Origin: JACVRW01 sp035705985
GTDB taxonomy: Bacteria; Actinomycetota; Thermoleophilia; Solirubrobacterales; Thermoleophilaceae
NCBI GenBank assembly: GCA_035705985.1
Contig: DASSVP010000169.1
Span: 1 to 32,145 of the forward strand
DNA length: 32,145 nt
Reading direction: 5' to 3'
Numbering within the stretch: position 1 is the first letter of the stretch; each line of letters opens with the position of its first letter. The notes beneath the pieces were generated by a model, which was given only the letters and a program-made list of their open reading frames with translations, was not told where the DNA came from and ran no database searches. Shown in pieces: positions 1 through 7,452 of the stretch. A program made the position numbers and the translations under genes.

Positions 1-417
1 GTTGATGTGGTCGGTGATCATCATCAGCCGCCCGGGGCCCAGCTCGCTCCGCAGCGAGCCCGCCGCATTGGTGATCGCGACGAGCTCGGCGCCGGCCGCC
101 CGGAGCGCGCGTACGGGTGTGCGGATCGTGTCGAGGTCGCCGCCCTCGTACACGTGCGCGCGACCCTGGAGGACGGCAACCGGCAGCCCGCCGATCTCCC
201 CGACCACGGCGCGGCCGCCGTGCCCGGCGACCGTCGGCCGCGGGAATCCCGGGAGCTCCTCGTAGGGGATCACGGTGGGATCGCGCACCGCGTCGGCCAC
301 CGTCCCGAGCCCGGAGCCGAGCACGACGCCCACGCGCGGCCTGACGCCCGCGCGCTCGGTGATGACCGCGGCCGCCGCCTTCGGCGCGCCGCGCGAGTAC
401 GGCGTGCCGGCGCTCAT
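1..417 (-). CDS. punA: purine nucleoside phosphorylase (3' part off window)
   Basis: N-terminal 139 residues of a trimeric-class purine nucleoside phosphorylase; the frame runs off the left edge. Such enzymes split purine (deoxy)nucleosides with phosphate to base plus (deoxy)ribose-1-phosphate in the cytosol. Visible family motifs are the phosphate-binding GSGLG near residue 35, the AGHGG loop, a QGRAHVYEG segment, and TNAAGSLR followed by DHIN at the cut end. The ATG (417-415) overlaps the TGA of the upstream CYTH-cytidine deaminase gene as ATGA, so the two are likely translated together in one salvage operon. The family is clear from the motifs. The exact nucleoside preference cannot be seen, and the 3' half is missing. 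Confidence 0.93.
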   Translation of the reverse strand, partial: MSAGTPYSRGAPKAAAAVITERAGVRPRVGVVLGSGLGTVADAVRDPTVIPYEELPGFPRPTVAGHGGRAVVGEIGGLPVAVLQGRAHVYEGGDLDTIRTPVRALRAAGAELVAITNAAGSLRSELGPGRLMMITDHIN

Positions 418-1352
418 CCGGGTGGATCCAGCTCGAAGGCGAGCGGCAGCAGCTCGCCGACCGTGACCGTCTTGAGGGGCCCGCCCGGCCTGCCCAGGTG
501 GACGAGGGTGTCGGCGCTCGCGAACTCGGCGAGCCGCTGGCGGCAGCCCCCGCAGGGCGGGCAGAAATCAATGCGTTCGGCCGTCACCGCCACCTCGGAG
601 ATGCGGGTGTGACCCGCCGCTATCAGCGCGCCGATGGCGGACGTCTCGGCGCATTGCCCCTGCGGATACGCCGCGTTCTCGACGTTCGAGCCGACGTGAA
701 TGCTGCCGTCGGGCGCCCGCAGCGCGGCGCCGACGGGAAAGCGCGAGTAGGGCACATAGGCGGTGCGCATGACGGCATCGGCCGCGGCGAGCAGCTCCTC
801 GACGAAATCGAGTTCGGGAGAGCCGCCGCGCACAGGCGTGAGCCCGCCGGCAAGCACGAGATCCGAGTAGCTCGTCGCCACGAGATCGTTGTCCTCAACG
901 CCGAGCTCCGCCCGCAGCCGCTCCACCTTCTCGCGCTCCGCTGTCAGGTCCGACCCCGGACCCGCGACGGCCTCGAACTCGAGGTGGCTCCCGATGCCCT
1001 CGACCTCATCGAAATGAATGCGCACGCCGTCCCACACCAGCAGCCGGCGGCGTTTCGCCACCGTTACGAGCGTGCCGTACGCGGCATCCAGTGCCTCGCG
1101 AAGTGCGGACGCGTCACGGACGGGCACTCGCCGGTAGGTGCTGGTGCGGACGTCCGAGGAATCCGGGCGCGAGTACTCGATCAGCTCGTCCTCGCCCGGC
1201 TCCTGCTCGCGCAGCTTGAGCCGCCCGCGCGCGCCCGCGAAGTACGTGTCGCGCTGCCGGATCTCGCCGCGATCCTCGGCGCCGAGGGCCAGCGCCCGCT
1301 CCAGGGACCGCGCCGGTTCCGGGTCGCGGGCCTTCAGCTCGACATTGCGCAT
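414..1352 (-). CDS. CYTH domain-cytidine deaminase fusion protein
   Basis: A 312-residue protein with two domains in one uninterrupted frame. Residues 1-170 match the CYTH (CyaB/thiamine-triphosphatase) superfamily: N-terminal VELKAR, RDTYF, GRLKLRE, KRRRLL, then RIHFDEVEGIGSHLEFE. Residues 182-312 are a homotetrameric-type cytidine deaminase: PYSRFPVGAAL, VENAAYP, Cys234-Ala-Glu236 and PCGGC (Cys267, Cys270), giving three zinc cysteines and the proton-shuttle Glu. The deaminase half converts cytidine or deoxycytidine to uridine, feeding salvage with the adjacent purine nucleoside phosphorylase and Upp genes. The CYTH half would bind a triphosphate or polyphosphate with divalent metal; its substrate is unknown. 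ATG at 1352 gives the family-typical MRNVELK start. A TTG at 1364 lies 9 nt after a TAACCT −10 hexamer and could be a leaderless start adding MAAS. The 3' end overlaps the phosphorylase gene by 4 nt. Confidence 0.9.
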   Translation of the reverse strand: MRNVELKARDPEPARSLERALALGAEDRGEIRQRDTYFAGARGRLKLREQEPGEDELIEYSRPDSSDVRTSTYRRVPVRDASALREALDAAYGTLVTVAKRRRLLVWDGVRIHFDEVEGIGSHLEFEAVAGPGSDLTAEREKVERLRAELGVEDNDLVATSYSDLVLAGGLTPVRGGSPELDFVEELLAAADAVMRTAYVPYSRFPVGAALRAPDGSIHVGSNVENAAYPQGQCAETSAIGALIAAGHTRISEVAVTAERIDFCPPCGGCRQRLAEFASADTLVHLGRPGGPLKTVTVGELLPLAFELDPPG

Positions 1353-1373
1353 GGAGGCGGCCAAGGGGCCGCG

Positions 1374-1383
1374 AGGTTATCGT
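1374..1383. promoter_or_regulatory. overlapping divergent −10 boxes (CYTH-CDA / upp)
   Basis: In the 37-bp divergent gap, plus-strand TATCGT (1378-1383) lies 6 nt before the upp ATG. Minus-strand TAACCT (1379-1374) points to the CYTH-deaminase gene, 9 nt before its TTG and 21 nt before its ATG. The two hexamers share two bases. Both fit the TAnnnT −10 form. No −35 box was recognised. Confidence 0.45.
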
Positions 1384-1389
1384 CGCGCC

Positions 1390-2016
1390 ATGCCCCAGCG
1401 ACTGATCGTCGTCGACCACCCGGTTCTCGCCGACCGGCTCGCCGTCATGCGCGACCGCTCGACGGGACACGGCGAATTCCGGCAGGCCCTGTTCGAGGCG
1501 TCGGCGATCCTCGCCGTCGAAGCCGCACGCGACCTGCCGGTCACTGAGGTCCGGGTCGAGACGCCGCTCGAGACGACCACGGGCAGCCGCCTACCCACCG
1601 AGATCACGATCGTCCCGGTGCTGCGCGCGGGGCTCGGGATGGTCGACGGCTTCCTGCGCCTGCTGCCGGGCGCGCGGGTCGGCCACGTCGGCGTCTACCG
1701 CGACGAGCAGGAGCACCGGCCGGTGGACTACTACGAGCGGCTGCCACCCAACCTGGCGAGCTCGCACGTCTTCCTCGTCGACCCGATGCTGGCCACGGGC
1801 GGCAGCGCCGTGCACGCGCTCGACAAGCTGAAGGCCGCCGGCGCACAGCGGCTCATGCTCGTCTGCCTCGTGGTCGCGCCGGAGGGCCTGAGGGCCGTCG
1901 AGGACCACCATTCCGAAGTGCCGATCTGGACGGCCGCCGTCGACCGCGAGCTCGACGAGAACGCCTACATCCGCCCGGGCCTCGGCGACGCGGGCGACCG
2001 CGTGTTCGGAACGTAG
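1390..2016 (+). CDS. upp: uracil phosphoribosyltransferase
   Basis: A 208-residue cytosolic salvage enzyme making UMP from uracil and PRPP. It has normal family length and the expected signatures: TEITIVPVLRAGLGMVDG in the middle, the PRPP-binding loop VDPMLATGGSA near residues 130-140, and a C-terminal YIRPGLGDAGDR segment that closes over the uracil site. The ATG at 1390 starts MPQRLIVVDHP, as in homologues. It lies 6 nt downstream of TATCGT, so the mRNA may be leaderless. It is divergent from the CYTH-cytidine deaminase/purine phosphorylase operon. Together these genes would recycle cytidine and uracil to UMP and purine nucleosides to bases. Confidence 0.96.
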   Translation: MPQRLIVVDHPVLADRLAVMRDRSTGHGEFRQALFEASAILAVEAARDLPVTEVRVETPLETTTGSRLPTEITIVPVLRAGLGMVDGFLRLLPGARVGHVGVYRDEQEHRPVDYYERLPPNLASSHVFLVDPMLATGGSAVHALDKLKAAGAQRLMLVCLVVAPEGLRAVEDHHSEVPIWTAAVDRELDENAYIRPGLGDAGDRVFGT

Positions 2017-2137
2017 GGGTTCCGCCGCCGAACCTCCACGATCACGGAGAGGATGGTCGCGCCCGCAAACCGGCGGATTACCTTGCGAGCGCTCGAGCTG
2101 GAGGTGCAGCTCGAGGAGGGCCCGCGCCCGGTTCCCG

Positions 2138-2719
2138 GTGGCGCCCGACTTCCTCCCCGTGCTGGAGCAGGCGGTCCGCGCGATCCAGAACCGGACCCCG
2201 AGGTCATTCGGCAAGCTGACCCGGATCGTCACGGCCGGCATCTTCGTCGCCAAGGGCGGGGCACACGAGGCCGGCCACGCCTGCGACTTCGACCGGCTCG
2301 TGTTCGAGAACCTCGGGATCGCGCCGATCGAGCGGGACCACCTCTCGCCCTCGCTCGCCACGCGCCGGCGCTACTGGGCATTCGCCGCGACCTGCCGCAG
2401 CGTGGCCGCCCCCACCCTCCACGGCGAGTACGACGAGGGCCCGCACGACGACCACGTCCACCTCGCCGACAACCTGCCGTTTGGCTTCAGTCGTGCGTCG
2501 CACGCGTCGGTCAGCTTCTGCCAGGCCATGCTGAACGACATCTTCGGCCAGACGCCCAAGCTCACGATCGACAAGCGCTACGGCGAGAAGACCGACGCCG
2601 CGATCACCGCCGCGCTATCGCGGCTCCGCCTGGATGGAACGCTGGACGATCCGCGGGTGTGGCGGCGGTTCCTGCGCCGGAGCGCCCGGCTCGGCTTCGT
2701 GCTCTCGGTCAGGCAATAG
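2138..2719 (+). CDS. zinc-peptidase-like protein (extensin-C/M15-like), start probably upstream
   Basis: A 193-residue frame from a GTG without a visible ribosome site. It carries HEAGHACDFD near residue 43 and HDDHVHL near residue 103, the spaced H-x-x-G-x-A-x-D and D-H-x-H pattern of extensin-like/M15-type peptidoglycan peptidases. Its end (YGEKTDAAITAAL) resembles a peptidoglycan-binding repeat. No signal peptide is visible. ATG 2053, preceded by GGAGAGG, opens another frame (MVAPANRR, then ALELEVQLEEG) with G/C-rich third codon positions until about 2125, where the good codon pattern passes to this frame. A +1 frameshift, genuine or from sequencing, near 2115-2135 may hide the true N-terminus. 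It converges on tilS with an 11-nt overlap. Function is inferred from motifs only. Confidence 0.7.
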   Translation: MAPDFLPVLEQAVRAIQNRTPRSFGKLTRIVTAGIFVAKGGAHEAGHACDFDRLVFENLGIAPIERDHLSPSLATRRRYWAFAATCRSVAAPTLHGEYDEGPHDDHVHLADNLPFGFSRASHASVSFCQAMLNDIFGQTPKLTIDKRYGEKTDAAITAALSRLRLDGTLDDPRVWRRFLRRSARLGFVLSVRQ

Positions 2720-3971
2720 CCGCCCGGAGGGCCACGCCGCCGGGATCGCCCTCGCGGGCCGCGAAGCGCTCACCCACCGCCACGCCGGCCACCCACACGA
2801 TCTCGCCGCGCGACTCCACCACCGGCAGCGTGCGCCGCAGCGCGCGCGGCACCTTGCGGTCGGTGAAGAGGTCCTGGAGCGACCTCGAACCTCCCAGGCC
2901 GGCCGGGCGCATGCGGTCCCCGTCGCGCCACGCGCGCACGGTCACGACGTCGCCCACGTCCCGGACCGTCACGTCGCCGGGGCCGCCCATCCGCGCCTCG
3001 AGCTCCCAGTCCCCGAAGCGCACGTGGCCTGGCACCCGCAGCTCCACGGGCGGCGGCGGCTCGGCGTCCGCCGCGCGGGTGAAGCGGAGCGTGCCGTACT
3101 CGGCCACCGCGCGCAGGCCACCGCCGAGGTCCAGTGACTTCGTGCCGTGCCGACCGAGGCTCATGAGCTGATCGAGCTCGTCGCGCGAGAGGGCGCGGCC
3201 GGCCAGCTCGCGCAGCACGAGCCGCCGCAGCGCGGTCGGGTGCTCGCGCAGGCTGTCGAGCGCGATCGCCGGCCCGCCGCCCAGCCCGGTCAACGCCTCG
3301 CCCACCGCCGCGTCGAGCACCTCTGCCTCGTCGCGGAGCTGGCGCGCCGTCTCGGCGATCGTCCGCTCGGCCGCCGGCGACAGCTCGCGCAGCGCGTCCA
3401 GCACGTCGTGTCTCACGCGCGCACGCGCGAAGCGGCGGTCGGCGTTCGACGGGTCTTCGCGCCACTCGAGGCCGCGGGCCCGCAGGTAGTCGCGCACCTC
3501 GGAGCGTGTCACGGCGAGCAGCGGGCGCACGAGCCGCCCGCGTCGCGGCGCCATCCCGTGCAGCGCGCGCGAGCCCGGGGAGACCGCGAGGCGGTAGAGC
3601 ACCGTCTCCGCCTGGTCGGACGCCGTGTGCGCCGCCGCGTAGTCCCCCTGGGCGAGCTCCTCGGCAAGCGAGTAGCGGACGTCCCGCGCGCGCGCCTGGA
3701 GGTTCCCGCCGCCCTCCACGTCAAGCGGAGCGTGCTCCACGGTGAGCGGCACGTCGCGTTCGTCGCAGAGCTCTTGCACGAGCGCCTGGTCCAGGTGGGC
3801 GTCGTCGCGGAGGGAGTAGTTGACGTGGAGAGCGGTGAGGTTCGCCTGGAGGCGGTGTGCGATGTCGAGCAGCGCGACCGAGTCTCCCCCGCCCGACACC
3901 ATCACGAGCAGCGGCTCGCCGGCCCGGATCAGCCCGCTCGCGCGCGCGGCGTCGAGCGCGAGCTCGCTCAT
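2709..3971 (-). CDS. tilS: tRNA(Ile)-lysidine synthetase
   Basis: A 420-residue enzyme that converts the wobble C34 of the CAU-anticodon isoleucine tRNA to lysidine using ATP and lysine; it is essential in most bacteria. The N-terminal PP-loop SGGGDS lies at residues 26-31, followed by LHVNYSLR and a TASDQAETVLYRL segment typical of TilS. The C-terminal half contains the substrate-binding region and ends with GDRMRPAGLGGSRSLQDLFTDRKVPRALR, the usual TilS_C domain, so the gene is complete. ATG 3971 overlaps the TGA of the upstream cyclase gene (ATGA), implying coupled translation. The 3' end overlaps the convergent peptidase-like gene by 11 nt. Confidence 0.95.
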   Translation of the reverse strand: MSELALDAARASGLIRAGEPLLVMVSGGGDSVALLDIAHRLQANLTALHVNYSLRDDAHLDQALVQELCDERDVPLTVEHAPLDVEGGGNLQARARDVRYSLAEELAQGDYAAAHTASDQAETVLYRLAVSPGSRALHGMAPRRGRLVRPLLAVTRSEVRDYLRARGLEWREDPSNADRRFARARVRHDVLDALRELSPAAERTIAETARQLRDEAEVLDAAVGEALTGLGGGPAIALDSLREHPTALRRLVLRELAGRALSRDELDQLMSLGRHGTKSLDLGGGLRAVAEYGTLRFTRAADAEPPPPVELRVPGHVRFGDWELEARMGGPGDVTVRDVGDVVTVRAWRDGDRMRPAGLGGSRSLQDLFTDRKVPRALRRTLPVVESRGEIVWVAGVAVGERFAAREGDPGGVALRAAIA

Positions 3972-5161
3972 TCCCCGCGCGCGATCGCCCGGCAGAGCTC
4001 GCGCGGCTGGTCGAAGCCCTTCAGCTTGACCTGCCCGATGCCCTCGAACGTGAGGTGCGAGGAGTCGCGCACCGCGTCCACCACGGAATCCGTCACGAGC
4101 ACCTCGCCGCCCCGCGCGCGGGCCACCACCCGCGAGGTCAGGTTCACGTCGCGGCCGAAATAGTCGCCGTCGCGGTAGAGCGTCGTGCCGACGTGTACGC
4201 CGATCCGCGGCTCCGGGCGCTCGTCGAACAGCGACGTGTAGCCCACCGCCCAGTCCACGAGCGCCGCGATGTCGTGCCCCACGACCATCACGGCGTCGCC
4301 GATCGTCTTCACGACACGCGCGTCCTCGGGCAGCGTGTTCGTCACCCCCTCCACGAAGCGCTCCACCGAGGACAGCGCCTCCTCCTCGCCCTCCTCCTCC
4401 GTGAAGCGGGTGTAGCCCGCGAGGTCGGCGAACGCGATCGCCACCCGCACCCGCCCCAGGTCGACCTCCTCGTCCTCTAGCTCGGCCTCCATGTGGCCGA
4501 CCACGTCCTGCTCGACGTAGTGCTGGAGGAAGCGCTGGTGGACGTAGTCCATGATCGGTGAGGCGAGCGGCAGCAGGTCGGCGGCGAGGTCCTGCATCTC
4601 CTCGGCCATCTGGAGACCAGGCACGCCCTCGCGGATCAGCGGCTCGTGGACGTAGAGGTGGAACAGCCGCACCTCCGCGTCGGCGATCTGCGAGAGCGCC
4701 TGCCCGTACACGCGGCAGAGCTGGAGGAACGCTACGAGCGGGAAGCCCGCCGCCAGCACCGCCGACACGTAGTGCAACGCCTCGATGTCCTCGTCGCGGA
4801 GCTGCTCCAGCCCGCTCGCGGGCAGCCCCAGGCTCGCCCAGAAGCGCTCGATCAGCGCGGGCTCGAGGTCGGTGAGCTTCGAGGCCCCGCGCAGCGACCG
4901 CTGCGGCCGCTCGCCGCCGAACATCTCCTCGATGTAGCCGTACGCGAGCCGCCCCTGCCTCCCGGCCTGCTTGATGTGCTCGAGCTTGTGGCCGCGCTCG
5001 CGAAGGCGGGCCACGATGCGCGCGTGCGCCACCGCGGCGCTGCTCCACTCCCCCTTGCCGTCCACCTCCGGGATCACGCCCTCGCGCGCCCAGCGGCGCA
5101 GCGTCGCGGGCGTCACGCCGACGCGCTCGGCGGCTTCCTTCAGGGTCAGCGTCTCGGCCAC
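3968..5161 (-). CDS. class III adenylate cyclase with N-terminal MerR-type HTH
   Basis: A 397-residue protein from GTG 5161. Residues 4-31 (LTLKEAAERVGVTPATLRRWAREG) form a MerR/excisionase-type helix-turn-helix. Residues 35-230 are a helical, probably sensory or dimerising segment, and 236-395 a class III nucleotidyl cyclase catalytic domain. Metal-binding Asp246 (FADLAGYT) and Asp289 (KTIGDA), adenine-selecting Lys285 and Asp333 (GDYFG), and transition-state Asn340/Arg344 (DVNLTSR) are all present, so cAMP synthesis is likely. No membrane segment is seen. An upstream in-frame GTG (5278) would add low-similarity sequence, so 5161 is preferred. The stop overlaps the tilS ATG. What the HTH binds is unknown; a DNA-binding cyclase or a non-DNA dimerisation role are both possible. 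Confidence 0.9.
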   Translation of the reverse strand: MAETLTLKEAAERVGVTPATLRRWAREGVIPEVDGKGEWSSAAVAHARIVARLRERGHKLEHIKQAGRQGRLAYGYIEEMFGGERPQRSLRGASKLTDLEPALIERFWASLGLPASGLEQLRDEDIEALHYVSAVLAAGFPLVAFLQLCRVYGQALSQIADAEVRLFHLYVHEPLIREGVPGLQMAEEMQDLAADLLPLASPIMDYVHQRFLQHYVEQDVVGHMEAELEDEEVDLGRVRVAIAFADLAGYTRFTEEEGEEEALSSVERFVEGVTNTLPEDARVVKTIGDAVMVVGHDIAALVDWAVGYTSLFDERPEPRIGVHVGTTLYRDGDYFGRDVNLTSRVVARARGGEVLVTDSVVDAVRDSSHLTFEGIGQVKLKGFDQPRELCRAIARGE

Positions 5162-5190
5162 GACCAGCCATTGTGCCGGTCGAGCGCGAG

Positions 5191-5209
5191 CACCGGGCGG
5201 TGCCCGGTG
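5191..5209. repeat. perfect hairpin upstream of cyclase gene
   Basis: CACCGGGC and GCCCGGTG form a perfect 8-bp inverted repeat with a 3-nt loop. It starts 30 nt upstream of the cyclase GTG in the 242-bp divergent gap and could sit in that gene's 5' leader or act as a protein-binding palindrome. It has no U-tract, so it is not a classical terminator. Confidence 0.5.
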
Positions 5210-5290
5210 CGCAGCGATGCCCTCGGGTGAGAGCAACGGCGGAGTGGAAGGGTTCACCCCGCCGCCGCATGCGGGCACACGGCCCGCCTC

Positions 5291-5327
5291 GTAGGCCGGT
5301 GGCGCCGAAGCGCCAGCCGGTCTCTAC
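5291..5327. repeat. long bulged hairpin in divergent intergenic region
   Basis: GTAG/CTAC flanks CCGGT-GGCGC, a CGAA loop (5306-5309), and GCGCC-A-GCCGG. This gives about ten paired bases with one bulged A and an outer 4-bp clamp. It lies between the cyclase and the acyl-CoA reductase genes with no gene on it. It could be a leader RNA structure for either gene or an operator. No known riboswitch consensus was recognised. Confidence 0.45.
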
Positions 5328-5371
5328 AGACCGTGCGCGAAGTCTTGCGCGCCCGGAAGCCCGCGTCAACA

Positions 5372-5400
5372 TAGACTCCGCGACACAACCCCCGGGAGGA
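5372..5400 (+). promoter_or_regulatory. candidate −10 (TAGACT) and ribosome site GGGAGGA
   Basis: GGGAGGA (5394-5400) precedes TTG 5404 by 3 nt and is the only good ribosome site nearby, so it decides the TTG start of the acyl-CoA reductase. TAGACT (5372-5377) fits a −10 hexamer and would give a short leader. A −35 at normal spacing is not evident. Confidence 0.45.
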
Positions 5401-5403
5401 TCT

Positions 5404-7452
5404 TTGACTTACTTCGTGACCGGCGCGACCGGCTTCATCGGCAGGCACCTCGTCGCCGAGCTGCTGAAGCGAGAGGGCACCATCCACGTCCTGGTGCGCG
5501 AGGGCTCGCGCGGCAAGCTGGACGCGCTGATCCAGCGCCTCGGCGCCGAGGACGGTCGCATCGTCCCTGTCACGGGCGACCTCTCGAAGCCGGGCCTCGG
5601 GGTCGAGGGCTTCGACGAGAAGGTCGACCACCTCTTCCACTTGGCCGCCGTCTACGACGTCGAGGCCGACGAGGAGTCCTCGGAGCGCGCGAACGTGGAG
5701 GGCACGAAGCACGTCGTCGAGTTCGCCAACGCGCACGACATCGGACGCTTCCACCACACCAGCTCGATCGCGGTGGCGGGGAACTACGACGGCGTCTTCC
5801 AGGAGGACATGTTCGATGAGGGGCAGAAGCTGCCCCACCACTACCACCGCACCAAGTACGAGTCCGAGCGGCTCGTGCGAGAGGGCGTGGAGGCGAAGAC
5901 GCTGGTCTTCCGGCCGGGCATCGTCGTCGGCCACTCGGAGACCGGCGAGATGGACAAGGTCGACGGTCCCTATTACTTCTTCAAGCTGCTCCAGAAGCTG
6001 CGCCACGCCCTGCCGGAGTGGTTCCCGCTCGCCGGGCCCGAGGGCGGCCAGACGAACATCGTCCCGGTGGACTTCGTGGCGCGTGCGATGGATCACATCG
6101 CACACCTCCCTGACGACGACATACACGGCGACACTTTCCACCTCGTGAACCCCGAGCCGATGAGCGTGGGCGGGGCGCTCAACGAGTTCGCGAAGGCGGC
6201 GCACGCCCCGCAGTTCGCGATGCGCGTCGACCAGAACCTGACGAACGTCGTGCCGAAGCAGGTCCGCGCCGGCCTCAAGGCGCTGCCCACGGTGAAGAAG
6301 ATCCGCAACCAGCTCTACCACGACCTCGGCATCCCGCCGGCGGCGATGGAGAACCGCGACTTCCGCGCGAAGTTCGACGCCCGCGACGCGCAGCGCGCGC
6401 TCAGCGGGACCGGCATCGCCGTCCCCCCGCTGTCCAGCTACGCCCCGCGGCTGTGGGACTACTGGGAGCGGAACCTCGACCCGGACCTGTTCCGTGAGCG
6501 CTCGCTCTCCAGCTCGGTCAACGGCAAGCGCGTGCTCATCACCGGGGCGTCCAGCGGCATCGGCCTCGAGACCGCGCTGAAGGTCGGCGAGGCGGGCGGC
6601 GAGGTGATCCTCGTGTCGCGCACGCGCGAGAAGCTGGAGGAGGTGGCGTCGCAGGTCCAGGAGCTCGGGGGCACGGCGCACGTGCACCCGGCCGACCTCG
6701 CGGACCTCGAGGACATCGACCGCCTGGCTCAGGAGGTGCTCGAGGAGCATGGCGGCGTGGACATCCTGGTCAACAACGCGGGCCGCTCGATCCGGCGCTC
6801 GGTCGAGCGCTCGTACGATCGTTTCCACGACTTCGAGCGCACCATGCAGCTGAACTACTTCGGCGCGCTGAAGTTGATCCTCGCGTTCCTGCCCGGCATG
6901 CGGGAGCGCAAGAGCGGCCACATCGTCAACGTGAGCTCGATCGGCGTGCAGACCAACACGCCGCGCTTCTCCGCCTACGTGGCGTCGAAGTCCGCGCTCG
7001 ACGCGTTCTCGCGCTGCACGGCCCCCGAGGTGGTCGAGGACAACGTCAAGTTCACGACCGTCTACATGCCGCTCGTCCGCACGCCGATGATCGAGCCGAC
7101 GGACATCTACAAGGCGTTCCCCACGCTCACCCCGGAAGAGGCGGCGAAGATGCTCACGGACGCGATGATCGACAAGCCGAAGCGGATGGCCTCGCGGCTG
7201 GGCACATTCGGCGAGGTGCTCTACGCGGTGTCGCCGAAGACGGTCGACCTCGTGCTGAACCAGGCCTACAACCTGTTCCCGGACTCGACCGCCGCCGCGA
7301 AGGGGAAGAAGAAGGACAGGGACGCGAAGGATGGCGACGGCAGGGACGGCGAGAAGCCGAAGGCGCTGCCCGCCGACCAGAAGAAGGACGACAGCGAGAT
7401 GTCCACGGAGGCGGTGGCCATGGCCTACCTGCTACGTGGCGTGCACTTCTAG
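5404..7452 (+). CDS. two-domain SDR fatty acyl-CoA reductase (AcrA1-like)
   Basis: A 682-residue protein with two Rossmann domains. Residues 1-365 are an extended SDR: TGATGFIG near residue 6 and active-site YHRTK. Residues 370-640 are a classical SDR: ITGASSGIG near 380, NNAG near 456, and YVASK near 524. This two-SDR layout and length resemble mycobacterial AcrA1 (Rv3391), a fatty acyl-CoA reductase making aldehyde or alcohol for wax or lipid synthesis; the comparison is from memory. The C-terminal 50 residues are charged and K/D-rich. TTG is chosen because it has a ribosome site and gives MTYFVTGATG. It stands alone and converges on the next gene, sharing a CTAG. Substrate chain length cannot be read from sequence. 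Confidence 0.87.
   Translation: MTYFVTGATGFIGRHLVAELLKREGTIHVLVREGSRGKLDALIQRLGAEDGRIVPVTGDLSKPGLGVEGFDEKVDHLFHLAAVYDVEADEESSERANVEGTKHVVEFANAHDIGRFHHTSSIAVAGNYDGVFQEDMFDEGQKLPHHYHRTKYESERLVREGVEAKTLVFRPGIVVGHSETGEMDKVDGPYYFFKLLQKLRHALPEWFPLAGPEGGQTNIVPVDFVARAMDHIAHLPDDDIHGDTFHLVNPEPMSVGGALNEFAKAAHAPQFAMRVDQNLTNVVPKQVRAGLKALPTVKKIRNQLYHDLGIPPAAMENRDFRAKFDARDAQRALSGTGIAVPPLSSYAPRLWDYWERNLDPDLFRERSLSSSVNGKRVLITGASSGIGLETALKVGEAGGEVILVSRTREKLEEVASQVQELGGTAHVHPADLADLEDIDRLAQEVLEEHGGVDILVNNAGRSIRRSVERSYDRFHDFERTMQLNYFGALKLILAFLPGMRERKSGHIVNVSSIGVQTNTPRFSAYVASKSALDAFSRCTAPEVVEDNVKFTTVYMPLVRTPMIEPTDIYKAFPTLTPEEAAKMLTDAMIDKPKRMASRLGTFGEVLYAVSPKTVDLVLNQAYNLFPDSTAAAKGKKKDRDAKDGDGRDGEKPKALPADQKKDDSEMSTEAVAMAYLLRGVHF

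Noticed and set aside
5254..6921. Long open frame on the minus strand opposite the acyl-CoA reductase
   Set aside because: It is a mirror of a high-GC gene with clear domains on the other strand. The translated product has no recognisable motif and is Arg/Leu/Val-rich.
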